NCBI RefSeq assembly: GCF_011751075.1
Contig: NZ_JAALLN010000007.1
Location: forward strand, 124,001 to 188,000
Direction: 5' to 3'
Length of the DNA: 64,000 nucleotides
Source of the DNA: Flavobacterium poyangense
GTDB taxonomy: Bacteria > Bacteroidota > Bacteroidia > Flavobacteriales > Flavobacteriaceae
The translations under genes were made by a program, and so were the position numbers. Positions 44,036 to 53,469 of this stretch are shown piece after piece. Position 1 is the first letter of the stretch; every line of letters starts with the position of its first letter. The notes under the pieces were generated by a model that was not told the DNA's origin, ran no database searches, and saw only the letters and a list, made by a program, of their open reading frames with translations.

Positions 44036-45383
44036 CGTTGAAAGGTAAAATCCATGTTTTGGCACGGAATGATTCATATTCTTTTGCGAGATCTGTATTG
44101 GGATCAATGTATTGTTTGCTTAATCTTCCGTTGAGCGCGACGTAACTGTCTACTCTGACTTCGGGATTAACAATACCTTGTTTTTGATAATAATCGTGTA
44201 GAAAATGGGCATATTCGAGTATAAAATCCGGTTGAAATGCCATTTGTTTTTCCTGAAAAGCCGTTAAAAAATGACTGTTGTTGATCAGGATTGTTTTTTT
44301 TGTGAGACTGTCAGTGACCCTAAATTGAGTATAACCTGCTTTTTCCATCAGCATTACACGCCAGGAGAAACGGAATCCTTCCTCGGTCCAGAATAGCTCT
44401 CCAGGATAAAAAAGGTACCGAAAAGGAAATGTTAATTGAAAAATCAGGAAAGTCGTCAGAAAAGCAAGTTTCGTTTTATAGAGAACAGATTGTGTTGGCT
44501 TTTGATCTTTCCCATTTTCGAAAGCGGTATAATCTAGTTTAAAAAGTCCTGTTAGAAAAACCAGTACTCTTTTATGAAAATTACTTTCAAAAAAGATAAG
44601 AGAACTGATAATCATGACATAAGGAAATACTCCAATTGGAAACAAAATTTTAGTCAAAACATGAAATACCACCACCAATACAAAAGCAAAAATACGAGTG
44701 CGTTTGTACAATAATAAAAACGGAATACTTAGATCGTATAACATTCCGGTCCAGCTAAAGGTAAAGTGCACCCAATTCTCGTTTAAGAAACTGCCAATCA
44801 GTGGCAGATTATGATTGGTTGGCAACCATATTTTTAGCGGCATTGCCTTAAAAAGCCAATCTGAATTGAGTTTAGCCAAACCGGCATAGAAATACACAAT
44901 TCCGAGTAAAAGTTTTAAAATATCGGTCGTCCAACGCGGAATTTTTTCAAAAGCTAATTTAGAGTTCCTAAAAGCATCTACCGAAAAAGTAGCATTTGCA
45001 GGAAGAAAAATCAAAACGAAACTAACGATCGAAATAAAATAATAATGATTGAGATAGGTAGTCTTATCCATAAACTCAATATAAGTAAAGCTTAAAAAGA
45101 AAACTACTGCCGAGAAGCGATACAGAAAGCCTACAGCTACAAAAGCGGCAGATACTATAGCACCAAAGAACAGTAAATAAGTCAATTTACCAAAAGACTT
45201 TACCCATTCGAATCCATAATAAGTAAAATGAAATAAGGGTTCGATATAAAATTTTTCGACCCAACCATAACTCATAAAACGGAGTAGACTGAAAAGCATC
45301 ATTAAACCAAACGCTAGCCTGAAAAAAGCTAGCGTTGTGGCCTGAGTTGTTGTATTAATATAGTTTTGGATATAATTACTCAT
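44016..45383 (-). CDS. HTTM-domain membrane protein (vitamin K-dependent gamma-carboxylase-like)
   Basis: A 455-residue integral membrane protein. At least eight hydrophobic segments fill residues 15-310, with the HTTM blocks FFRLAFGLMMLFSLLR, LLGIVYFYAGLAKLNSDWL (conserved Lys-Asn-Trp) and FHVLTKILFPIGVFPY. The C-terminal 140 residues are soluble (WRVMLMEKAGYTQFRV). HTTM resembles the catalytic part of animal vitamin K-dependent gamma-glutamyl carboxylase; its bacterial substrate is unknown. Here it is locked between imelysin-like and receptor genes (2-base gap, 20-base overlap), so the operon product may be modified by it or depend on it. Confidence 0.9.
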   Translation of the reverse strand: MSNYIQNYINTTTQATTLAFFRLAFGLMMLFSLLRFMSYGWVEKFYIEPLFHFTYYGFEWVKSFGKLTYLLFFGAIVSAAFVAVGFLYRFSAVVFFLSFTYIEFMDKTTYLNHYYFISIVSFVLIFLPANATFSVDAFRNSKLAFEKIPRWTTDILKLLLGIVYFYAGLAKLNSDWLFKAMPLKIWLPTNHNLPLIGSFLNENWVHFTFSWTGMLYDLSIPFLLLYKRTRIFAFVLVVVFHVLTKILFPIGVFPYVMIISSLIFFESNFHKRVLVFLTGLFKLDYTAFENGKDQKPTQSVLYKTKLAFLTTFLIFQLTFPFRYLFYPGELFWTEEGFRFSWRVMLMEKAGYTQFRVTDSLTKKTILINNSHFLTAFQEKQMAFQPDFILEYAHFLHDYYQKQGIVNPEVRVDSYVALNGRLSKQYIDPNTDLAKEYESFRAKTWILPFNDEIKGL

Positions 45384-45385
45384 AC

Positions 45386-46507
45386 TTAATCTCCATCACC
45401 ATCTACATAGTCAATTGTAATATTCAATGCCTGCATCATATCTAACTTGGTGTAGATTACATTTTTTTGTAGGGCATCATAAGCAGTTAACATTTTTGTA
45501 TTATCATTTACAACCTGTTGCGATAAGCTGTTACTTAAGGTCTGATTAGTTGTGAAAATGGTAGCAAACTGCGTATTGATAATGTCACTTAATTTTTTTC
45601 CATCGCGTGTTGCATTTACATAATCTAAATACGCTTTTAGAGACGGGCCGGTTGTTTCAGAAGCAAAATATTTACCGTTAAAAAAATCTTGCGAAGCTTT
45701 TACTCCAATGTTCAGTAAGTCTCTGGAAACATCATTTTTGTAATAGGCTTCTACTTTTTCAGGAAAGGTTGTTCCGTTAGAGAATTTCCCGGCAGGAATA
45801 CCCAATTTTCCGCTTCTGACATCTTTTTCAAAATTCTTTACAAAATTATTGGTAGTTTCAGCTATAGACGAACCAACTGCCGTACTGCTGTTTTTGATAT
45901 AACTTTCACGATACCCTGATTTCCATGAAGCAAGAACAGTGTCGCTGTTTTGTTTTAGCTTGGTAATAACATCCGATAAATACTTTTTATACTTGGCTGC
46001 ATTTGCATTTGTGGTATAAAAAACAAGAATGCCGGCATCATCGGCCGCTAAACCGTTTAATAGATAATCCAAGCCCGGAAAACCTTGTCTGCTGTATTGT
46101 GAAAGTAAATCAAGGTTGTAGGTTCCGGTAATATTAGCATTTATACCAGCGGCATCTGCAGGGTAGGTATTGCTCATGGCATTAAAATTAATATCAAGGG
46201 CTTTACCAAAATTGTAAATTGCAGTATATTGATACGCTTTGTAGGCATCTAACCATGCAGCACGAACTATTTTAAGGTTTGCATCGGTTGGAGTTGTATT
46301 AAAAGCTGTCGCTGCGGTCTGTAATGTCGCTACTTTTGTCTGATAATTAGTATAACTCGGAATAATAATATTATCTGCCCAGTTTGTCAACATTGCGGTT
46401 CTGTCGAAGTTATTTCCTCCTCCTGTATCAGTATCATTATTATCATTACCTGATGAACAGGCATAAATACCAACAATAAGACCTAGAATTAAAATTATTT
46501 TTTTCAT
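45386..46507 (-). CDS. imelysin-like lipoprotein with degenerate GxHxxE motif
   Basis: A 373-residue lipoprotein. Cys17 is followed by SSGNDNNDTDTGGG, a surface-export signal. Helical segments match imelysin (LKIVRAAWLDAYKAYQYTAIYNFG; KLDMMQALNITIDYVDGDGD at the end). At the position of the imelysin metal motif the sequence is GFPGLD (142-147), so His becomes Pro and Glu becomes Asp. This suggests the COG3489-type branch, which binds a different ligand or serves as a scaffold. It lies 55 bases downstream of the DUF4856 gene and 2 bases before HTTM. Confidence 0.87.
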   Translation of the reverse strand: MKKIILILGLIVGIYACSSGNDNNDTDTGGGNNFDRTAMLTNWADNIIIPSYTNYQTKVATLQTAATAFNTTPTDANLKIVRAAWLDAYKAYQYTAIYNFGKALDINFNAMSNTYPADAAGINANITGTYNLDLLSQYSRQGFPGLDYLLNGLAADDAGILVFYTTNANAAKYKKYLSDVITKLKQNSDTVLASWKSGYRESYIKNSSTAVGSSIAETTNNFVKNFEKDVRSGKLGIPAGKFSNGTTFPEKVEAYYKNDVSRDLLNIGVKASQDFFNGKYFASETTGPSLKAYLDYVNATRDGKKLSDIINTQFATIFTTNQTLSNSLSQQVVNDNTKMLTAYDALQKNVIYTKLDMMQALNITIDYVDGDGD

Positions 46508-46562
46508 AATCGTAAATTTTCAATAGACAAGCTATTTTACTGAAAGTCAAATTTATGTAAAA

Positions 46563-47810
46563 TTAGTTTACTTTTGAAGCCTGTGCTACAGTAAAACCAA
46601 ATTTTGTCGCAATTTGAGTTGAAAGCTCATCTAATTTCGGAGATAAACCGTCAATATCCCATAAACCGTTTGTACCGCTCAATAGTTTTACCAACATAGC
46701 ATCAACTTCTGCTTTAGTAAAATAAGGATTGTTAGTGCCCGGTTTGTTTGTATAACGTAAACACATGATAAAACCATAACCTTCAGACAAAGAGTGTAGT
46801 GCTTTTGCTCCTTTATCTCCTGCAGCTAATTTTGCTTTTCCATCCTGAAGATAGTAAACTGCACGTACAGCCGGAATTAGGGATAAATTGGTTTTGATGA
46901 TAGCAATCTGTGCATCACGTACAGCATAATCATTGGCAAGAATTGCAGCTCTACCGGTTCTGAAAGCCAACTCAATAGCCGCTTTTGTTTTGTTGAAATC
47001 AGTATCAGCATTCACCTGATTGATATAAGTACTCCAGTATTTAAAGACATTTGGAGTAACCGTAAGGTTGTCTGCACCGTACACATATCCGTAAGCCTCA
47101 TCCCAGGCATGCTCCATTGTAGTATATTTAGTACCCGCCTCTAAAACTTTTTTGGTATTGTTGTCTTTGTTTGAAGCCTCGTCTAATTTGTTTGTACTCA
47201 AATAATTGTTAAGAATCTGATCTAAAAGACAAGCTCCCATCATTCCTTTTAGTAAAAGTTGTTGTGGTTCCATACCGTTTGCAGCAAATACTCTCTTACT
47301 TGTTCCGTCTAGATAAACTCCCGCAACACCCGGCGCAGCAGTAGTACCTTGCGTTCCTGCCTGAGCATCAATAAATGAATTTTCGAATACCTCACGTACA
47401 GCAACTTGCTCTGCACTTGAACCACCACCTTGGTTAAGCACAAAATAATCTTTTGACGCTGCTGTTTTGTCTTTTAATTGTTTTCCTGACGTATTTAAAC
47501 TTGCTGTTGCAAAACGCGCATTCTTGTTTGCATACATCTCAGATAAGATTGTTTTATCAGCTACTGTTCCATTTGTTCCGGCATTTTTGATATAATTACC
47601 TAATTCATCAAGCATTAAGAGACGAGCTGTTTGTCCTGAGTAATCAACTGATGTAGCACCTTCTCTTGTAAAAGTATAGGTCGCAGGTACAGTGTAAGGG
47701 GCAATGGTCTGTTCTTGTGGCGTGTTGTTATCATCATCATTTGAGCAAGAAACTGCCGTTAGCATTAAAGCTGAAAAAGAGCCTAGTAAAACTAAATTTT
47801 TGATATTCAT
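46563..47810 (-). CDS. DUF4856 surface lipoprotein
   Basis: A 415-residue lipoprotein. Cys22 is followed by SNDDDNNTP, a surface-export signal. The domain matches DUF4856: TFTREGATSVDYSGQTARL, a central QQLLLKGMMGACLLDQILNN and EHAWDEAYGYVYG. It leads the operon, with a full Bacteroidetes promoter in front. DUF4856 proteins are regularly found beside imelysins and are probably a further surface metal-binding helical protein. No enzymatic residues can be named. Confidence 0.87.
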   Translation of the reverse strand: MNIKNLVLLGSFSALMLTAVSCSNDDDNNTPQEQTIAPYTVPATYTFTREGATSVDYSGQTARLLMLDELGNYIKNAGTNGTVADKTILSEMYANKNARFATASLNTSGKQLKDKTAASKDYFVLNQGGGSSAEQVAVREVFENSFIDAQAGTQGTTAAPGVAGVYLDGTSKRVFAANGMEPQQLLLKGMMGACLLDQILNNYLSTNKLDEASNKDNNTKKVLEAGTKYTTMEHAWDEAYGYVYGADNLTVTPNVFKYWSTYINQVNADTDFNKTKAAIELAFRTGRAAILANDYAVRDAQIAIIKTNLSLIPAVRAVYYLQDGKAKLAAGDKGAKALHSLSEGYGFIMCLRYTNKPGTNNPYFTKAEVDAMLVKLLSGTNGLWDIDGLSPKLDELSTQIATKFGFTVAQASKVN

Positions 47811-47848
47811 ATTTATTTTATTTAGATTAAATTAATTTAATGTTTTGA

Positions 47849-47880
47849 CAAATGTATTTTAAAAATGCTGTGAAGCAAAA
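47849..47880 (-). promoter_or_regulatory. full Bacteroidetes promoter TTTTG-N19-TACATTTG
   Basis: Read on the minus strand: TTTTG at 47880-47876, exactly 19 bases, then TACATTTG at 47856-47849. This matches the consensus TTTG-N19-TAnnTTTG. The DUF4856 ATG is 38 bases further on. Confidence 0.78.
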
Positions 47881-47950
47881 TTTATTGAGAGCAAATATTA
47901 ATAAAACTTTAACCCGTAAATACAGAAATAAAATTTTAATAAGTAAAATA

Positions 47951-48832
47951 TTAACTTACAAGAACAGTTAAGCCATTTTCGACTAGTGAAATTGTAAGAA
48001 CATTCGTTTTAAGATTATAACTTTCGCCATCTATCTGAGCATCAAGGAATATGGATTCAGGTACTTTAACAATAAGGTCCTTGATTAAATGGTGTTCGGC
48101 TTTTTTGAAATTCTGAATCTTGTTTCGCAACACGCTAATGCCTAATGCGATTTTATTCCAAAAGGATAATTGTGGAATTACGACAAGATCGAGCCAGCCA
48201 TCTGTAAGGCTTGCCGTAGGGGTTAGGCTCATGTTATATCCCATTTCATTGGAATTGGAAACAAAAAGCATAAATGGTTTTGTATGGATTATTTTGTTAT
48301 TATAAGACAATACAGATTCCTTTGGTTTAAACTCAAGACTTGAAAGTAGGGAGGCCTTAATGTACGCCAATAAAGTTCTATTGCCGGATTGTTCGTATTT
48401 CTTGATAATCATCGAGTCAATACCAATTCCCATATTGCTGAAAAAATAGTGGTTATTGACCTTACCGACATCCATTGCCATATGTTTTCCTGCTTTTATA
48501 ATCTGTATGGCAGTTTTTACGTCGCGAGGGATATTTAAGTTAGAAGCAAGTCCGTTGCCGGATCCCACAGGTATAATGCCCAGTTTTATAGTTGTTCCCA
48601 CAAGACAGGAAGCTACTTCATTGATAGTTCCGTCTCCGCCACAGGCTACAACATAATCCGGATTGTTTTCTACAATTTTTTTGGTCAGAGCAATTGCATG
48701 TTTTTTATGTTTACTAAAATCTACTTCAATGCGATAGTTTAATTCATCAAAACAACTTTTCAGAAACGGAGTTGAGATATTGTGTTTTCCGCTTCCGGAA
48801 ATTGGGTTAACTATAAAATGAATGTAGGTCAT
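47951..48832 (-). CDS. diacylglycerol kinase-type lipid kinase (YegS/DagK family)
   Basis: A 293-residue cytoplasmic lipid kinase. The N-terminal VNPISGSGK (8-16) and the ATP-binding GGDGTINEV (65-73) are diagnostic; GSGNGLASNL (90-99) completes the active-site cleft. The C-terminal domain contains NMGIGIDS and a closing VPESIFLDAQIDGE, which is family-standard. It would phosphorylate diacylglycerol or a related lipid at the inner membrane. It is transcribed toward the DUF4856 operon, 140 bases before its promoter region, and appears to be a single gene. Confidence 0.92.
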   Translation of the reverse strand: MTYIHFIVNPISGSGKHNISTPFLKSCFDELNYRIEVDFSKHKKHAIALTKKIVENNPDYVVACGGDGTINEVASCLVGTTIKLGIIPVGSGNGLASNLNIPRDVKTAIQIIKAGKHMAMDVGKVNNHYFFSNMGIGIDSMIIKKYEQSGNRTLLAYIKASLLSSLEFKPKESVLSYNNKIIHTKPFMLFVSNSNEMGYNMSLTPTASLTDGWLDLVVIPQLSFWNKIALGISVLRNKIQNFKKAEHHLIKDLIVKVPESIFLDAQIDGESYNLKTNVLTISLVENGLTVLVS

Positions 48833-49306
48833 TATTTTAATAATTTTGATGAATAAATATTTATAAATGCTATAAGAGAAGGAGTGGAGCTAAATTTCTT
48901 AAATTGCCAATCTATCTGTGGCAGTACTAGAAAAGAAAACCTGACTAATAGCATATTTTTATTCAACATAGACTTAGATTAAATATAAATTGTTGTCAAG
49001 ATTAAGTTTGAATTTTGAATTAATTCTGAATTTTTAATTCAAATTTAATTTTAAATGAGTTTTTTCTTGTTAATCATTGTTTTTTAAACTGTTTAGTGCA
49101 ATTTTGCAACTTGTCTTTTTGCTAGAGTGAATAATAGGAGCGTGTTTTTACGCGGATGAGACGGGTTTACTTTGTAAATACGCGGATAAAAACGGATTTT
49201 TCAAAGTTTAAGCTTTAATTTACAAAAATTCGTGCAATTTGCGGCTGTTTTTTTGCCAGGAATTGCACGAATTTTCAAGAATTGCTTTCTTTATGTAGAT
49301 TCTTTT
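48833..49306. repeat. intergenic region with CGCGTATTTAC repeat copy 2 and an AATTCGTGCAATT module
   Basis: 48833-49140 is plain AT-rich sequence with no recognised site. 49141-49201 is an inverted copy of the repeat at 37361-37423. 49225-49285 contains AATTCGTGCAATTTGCGGC followed by TTTTTTGCC and AATTGCACGAATTTT, which pair as a hairpin. This is the same module family as at 17860 and 26410. It lies downstream of the receptor gene on the minus strand and may stop its transcript. Confidence 0.65.
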
Positions 49307-51718
49307 CTAAAATTTATATGTGTATCCAAATCGGATTACTTGCGTTTCGTAGTAATCATGGCTGTTGTAGTTGAAATTGGTACCTTGAATTTCTTTTTTA
49401 ATTACCAGTGTATTAAATAGATCAGATGCGTTTAAGAAAATCTCAGCTTTTCCTTTCTGAACTGTTTTTTTGATTCCCATGTCTACAGAAAAACGTGAAT
49501 TTATTTTCCCTTGCGGAATAATATCCGGAGCAAGATAAAGTGCTGATAGTTGTCCGGTCAGCGTTTTAGATAGAGTGAAAGTGTTGTTCCATTTTGCATT
49601 TCCGGAAACCATTTCCTGTTTTTCTGCGTGATAGTCAACCGGGGTAGGATACAAATTGGTCACCGTGAACGCATCAATTCTATTTTTGTAAATGTTTCCG
49701 TTGATATTGAAAGAATACCAAGGCGTCATTTCATTAGAATAGATCAATTCCAGACCTGTAGATGCACTTTTTCCCGCATTTTGAAAAACAGAATAAATAA
49801 GAGTGCTACCGGGAACTGTCGATGCAATTCTGGTGATTGTTCCATTTACCAGTCTATGATATACGGATGCCGTAAGATACGATTTTGAAAAATTGGTTTT
49901 ATATCCCAGTTCAATTCCATCTGTAAACTGAGGACGTAGGGCAGGATTTCCGACTTTTATAATTTCAGCATCATCGTATTTTGGAAAGATTCGGATATCG
50001 ACTTCACTTGGTCGGTCGACTCTGCGATTGTAGAAAAGAGTCAGTTTGTTTTTATCATTAAATTTATAGGCAAAACGCATATTCGGGAACGGCTGTGTAT
50101 AATTGTAACCATCACTTTTATACGTTGGATGATTAGGATTTACATCGTATACTAAATGTACATATTCTACACGCAGACCCAGTTCAGCCTCCATTTTATT
50201 ATTTTCAAAAATATAATTCCCGTACAGTGCCGGTATAATCTCTTTGTATACGGCCCATCCTCCGGCATTAGCATCCAAAGGCGAGTTGATTCCGGGAAAA
50301 AATTGCATGTCAGTTGGAATTTCTCTGTTTCTGAATTTGAGTCCGGTTTCAAAACGACCATATTTTAAAGGGCGTATGTAATCGACATTTAGATCTACTA
50401 CTTTCTCATCGGAGAGAAGTTTGAAAGAATCTCTTCCAGTAGCGTTTGGTAGAATATTATCAAAGAAATATTTTTCATCTTCCCGGTGATAAGTATAATT
50501 AATTCCTGCGTTTAATTTATGCCCGGCTTCTTTAAATTTATGCTGATAGGAGCCACTAATCATAATAGTAGTTTTTAATTCATCTTCAAGAAAGTTCCAT
50601 AAGCGCAGTCTCTGAGAGAAATCAGAATTAAAAAAAGGTTGTTGACCGTGATCTGTAATTTTTTCGCTTCCAAAAAGTCCCGAAAAAGAGAAGGTATTCG
50701 CCTCACTGTAGTTCCAATCGATACCTGTTTTAAAGGTTGTAAAATGGGTATCGCGATTTCTCTTTGTTTGTTGGTTTATGATGGTACCATCGTTGTAGGT
50801 ACGTGTGACAAATTCGTTTTTGTTAAGTGTTTCGATATAGAGATAATCAGCTTGCAGATAAGTATTTACTTTATTCTTGCGATAATTTAAAGATAAGGTT
50901 GGATTTATTTTAGGCGTTAGCTGATACTGAGGTGTCATTTCGGGTAAGTTTGCTTTGCGTTCCCATAACGAACCATATCCGGAACTAATACCAATCTTTC
51001 CGTTAAAACCTTCCTGTTTGTTTTTTTTGTAAATAATATTGATAATTCCCGCATTCCCGTTGGCATCAAAACGTGCCGAAGGGTTGTTTATAATTTCAAT
51101 TTTATCAATGGCAGAAGCGGGGATATTATCCAATCCGGATTGGTTACCAAAGCCAGTTAGGGCAGTTTGTTTTCCGTCAATAAGAACCGTTACTTTATCA
51201 TTCCCGCGTAGTTGTACTTTTCCTTCATGAACCGTAACACCGGGTAGGCTCTGCATTGATTGCAAAACAGATCCGCCGCTTTGGGCAATATTGTCTGCAA
51301 CAGAAAATATTTTCTTCTCCATTTTGGCGTTTTGATTTTCTGCCTTAGAAGTAACGATTACCTCAGAAAGGGTATTAATGTCTTCTTCAATTTCTATAAC
51401 TGATAAATCAAGATAATCAGACAAAGAACCCACATACACTGGCTGTATTTTTGTTTTATAGCCAATGAAACTAATCTCCATATTGTAATTTCCGGGATTG
51501 ATGGCAGTCAGGGTAAAACGCCCTTCGTCATCGCTCACAATTCCCGCTGCCGCAGCTTGGGTTTTGGATGATTTTAGAACAATATTTACGTAAGGAACAG
51601 CCGTTTTTGTTGTTTTGTCTTTTATAATTCCTGATAAGGTAACTCCCTTTGTTTGCGCCGATACATTTGATATGGCTAGTAAGAGTATTGAGAGCACTAG
51701 AATATATTTAATTTTCAT
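49307..51718 (-). CDS. TonB-dependent receptor/outer-membrane beta-barrel family protein
   Basis: An 803-residue outer-membrane protein. The signal peptide ends at SNVSAQ; a carboxypeptidase-regulatory-like domain follows (TLSGIIKDKTTKTAVPYVN, ISFIGYKT). The plug contains LPGVTVHEGKVQLRGND and IIYKKNKQEGFNG, and the C-terminal barrel is of the OMP_b-brl_3 type, ending in IRFGYTYKF. Such proteins are often regulated by neighbouring two-component systems. The substrate is unknown; no SusD-like or uptake genes accompany it. A small exported peptide gene, then the kinase and regulator, lie upstream on the same strand. Confidence 0.88.
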   Translation of the reverse strand: MKIKYILVLSILLLAISNVSAQTKGVTLSGIIKDKTTKTAVPYVNIVLKSSKTQAAAAGIVSDDEGRFTLTAINPGNYNMEISFIGYKTKIQPVYVGSLSDYLDLSVIEIEEDINTLSEVIVTSKAENQNAKMEKKIFSVADNIAQSGGSVLQSMQSLPGVTVHEGKVQLRGNDKVTVLIDGKQTALTGFGNQSGLDNIPASAIDKIEIINNPSARFDANGNAGIINIIYKKNKQEGFNGKIGISSGYGSLWERKANLPEMTPQYQLTPKINPTLSLNYRKNKVNTYLQADYLYIETLNKNEFVTRTYNDGTIINQQTKRNRDTHFTTFKTGIDWNYSEANTFSFSGLFGSEKITDHGQQPFFNSDFSQRLRLWNFLEDELKTTIMISGSYQHKFKEAGHKLNAGINYTYHREDEKYFFDNILPNATGRDSFKLLSDEKVVDLNVDYIRPLKYGRFETGLKFRNREIPTDMQFFPGINSPLDANAGGWAVYKEIIPALYGNYIFENNKMEAELGLRVEYVHLVYDVNPNHPTYKSDGYNYTQPFPNMRFAYKFNDKNKLTLFYNRRVDRPSEVDIRIFPKYDDAEIIKVGNPALRPQFTDGIELGYKTNFSKSYLTASVYHRLVNGTITRIASTVPGSTLIYSVFQNAGKSASTGLELIYSNEMTPWYSFNINGNIYKNRIDAFTVTNLYPTPVDYHAEKQEMVSGNAKWNNTFTLSKTLTGQLSALYLAPDIIPQGKINSRFSVDMGIKKTVQKGKAEIFLNASDLFNTLVIKKEIQGTNFNYNSHDYYETQVIRFGYTYKF

Positions 51719-51992
51719 TGTGTATTTTTTTATTTTTTTTCCATAAAAGAACCAGAACTGTCAAAGATTAGGTCTTCCGTTTTCTTCTAATTTCAAGGGG
51801 GATTAATTCTTGAATTTCAGTAATCTTGTTTTTTTTGTAAAATGTGAGATGTAAAATGTAGGGTGTCGGCTATCTATAGTTTGTGGTAGTTGTTTAGAGA
51901 TATAACTACAACCATTATGAGATTTACAAGGTTTTTATAGAAAAAGGATTTATACTATTGTACAGCAAGGACTGGATTTCTTGGTTTTTATT

Positions 51993-52130
51993 TCACTTTT
52001 CTATTATACAATAGATAATGTTTTTTTGAATTTGCAATTCGATTTTTATTGCTTTAATAGTAGCCAGATTTTGTGTTGCTGCTATCGGAAAGAGTGGCAG
52101 GGCTAACAATATTGAACTGATTTTTTTCAT
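51993..52130 (-). CDS. possible small exported peptide (45 residues)
   Basis: A 45-codon frame starting at ATG 52130. It begins MKKISSILLALPLFPIAATQ, a credible signal peptide, and leaves a mature peptide of about 25 residues ending in CIIEK. On the minus strand TACCTTTG (52177-52170) is an exact -7 box 39 bases upstream, placed just after the kinase stop, as for an independent gene. It may also be the remnant of a longer secreted protein. Short length makes it uncertain. Confidence 0.4.
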   Translation of the reverse strand: MKKISSILLALPLFPIAATQNLATIKAIKIELQIQKNIIYCIIEK

Positions 52131-52206
52131 TTGTACTGTGATTTTCTTGATTGATTTAAAATACAGTAACAAAGGTAGATACGGATTTTGTAGAGAATTT
52201 GAATTT

Positions 52207-53469
52207 CTAAAATTTAACGCTAAAACTATGAAGGTGATCGCAAAAAGTGTACTTGATTTCCCATTTATTGAGTTCAGCAATTTTTTTGATGATGGCCAAT
52301 CCAAGACCATTACCTTGCGACGAAGGATTTGCCTTAGAAAAACGGTTGAATAACTTGTCTGTAATCAAGGGTTCGGAATTGCCTGAATTTAAGAATGTTA
52401 ATGTTTGGTTTTGGGTTCGGATAATAATCTTGCCGTTTTTTTCATTGTGACGGATTGCGTTCAAAAATAAATTATTGATGAGTATTTCAGTTAATGAAGG
52501 GTTACTTTTTATTTTAAGCAGTTCGTTAAATTCTATAACTATAGTCAAATTTTTGGCTTTTGCCTGCTCGGTAAAAAAATCCAAATGTTTTTCGATATAA
52601 TTGTTTAGTACAAAAGCTTCTTTGTCGAGATAATTAGTGTTTTCGATCTTAGAGAGCAACAACAAATTTTTGTTTAGTCGGTTTAATCTTGAAACATCTT
52701 TGTTTAATGAGGTCATTATTTTGGATTGCTCCTTACTCAGATCCATTTGTAAAAGCGTATCAATTTTGGTCTGGAAAAGAGTAAGTGGCGTCTGTAGTTC
52801 ATGAGCTGCATTCTCGATAAACTCACGTTGGTTCTTGTAAATAACTATATTCTTCTCAATTAGACGATCCAGACTAGAGTTTAGTTGAGTAAATTCATCA
52901 ATAGGAGTAGGAAGGAACTGCGGTTTTTTGTTTTTATCAATTTCAAAACTGCGGATCTGCTTTAAGGTATCATAAAAAGGTTTCCAGATTTTTTTTGATG
53001 ATATTTTGGTAATCAATAATATTCCCGAAAGCAAAATAATGATAAGAATTAGAAACAGCTTGGCGGTACTGTAGACCATGTCTTCTTTTTCAATTAAATT
53101 AATTCTTCCGGTATAGGTATATGATTTTCCTTTAATGGATAAAGGCGCATTGATTTCGCGGTAAGGTTCATTTTCGTCCTCGAGTGCGTCGTAATAAAAT
53201 TTGCTGAAAATAGTATCTTTAGCAATATGTTTAGAAGGTACAATTTGTATATTTCTGTTGTATTTGTTCCAAAGGACAATATCCTGTTCTGAAAAATGGG
53301 GTAGTTCATAATAAATGAATTCCTCCTTATGCAGCTTTAGCGTGTCATCAGTTTCCTCTACATACAATTGATTAATGATATAGTAAAAAACAGGTGCTGA
53401 ACACAGGAGAATCAAAACGGAATAAATCAGGATTGTAGTAGTGGTTTTATTTAGTAACTTTTTATTCAT
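52207..53469 (-). CDS. sensor histidine kinase
   Basis: A 420-residue inner-membrane kinase. Two membrane helices (about 13-33 and 136-155) flank a periplasmic sensor of about 100 residues with no recognised fold. The dimerisation and phosphoacceptor helix has H223 in NAAHELQTPLTLF; the ATPase domain has NNLFLNAIRHNEKNG and GNGLGLAIIKK. The start was set at ATG 53469, inside the last codons of the response regulator gene (8-base overlap), as expected for a coupled pair. It pairs with that regulator and is probably tuned to envelope or lipid state, given the neighbouring PAP2 gene. Confidence 0.93.
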   Translation of the reverse strand: MNKKLLNKTTTTILIYSVLILLCSAPVFYYIINQLYVEETDDTLKLHKEEFIYYELPHFSEQDIVLWNKYNRNIQIVPSKHIAKDTIFSKFYYDALEDENEPYREINAPLSIKGKSYTYTGRINLIEKEDMVYSTAKLFLILIIILLSGILLITKISSKKIWKPFYDTLKQIRSFEIDKNKKPQFLPTPIDEFTQLNSSLDRLIEKNIVIYKNQREFIENAAHELQTPLTLFQTKIDTLLQMDLSKEQSKIMTSLNKDVSRLNRLNKNLLLLSKIENTNYLDKEAFVLNNYIEKHLDFFTEQAKAKNLTIVIEFNELLKIKSNPSLTEILINNLFLNAIRHNEKNGKIIIRTQNQTLTFLNSGNSEPLITDKLFNRFSKANPSSQGNGLGLAIIKKIAELNKWEIKYTFCDHLHSFSVKF

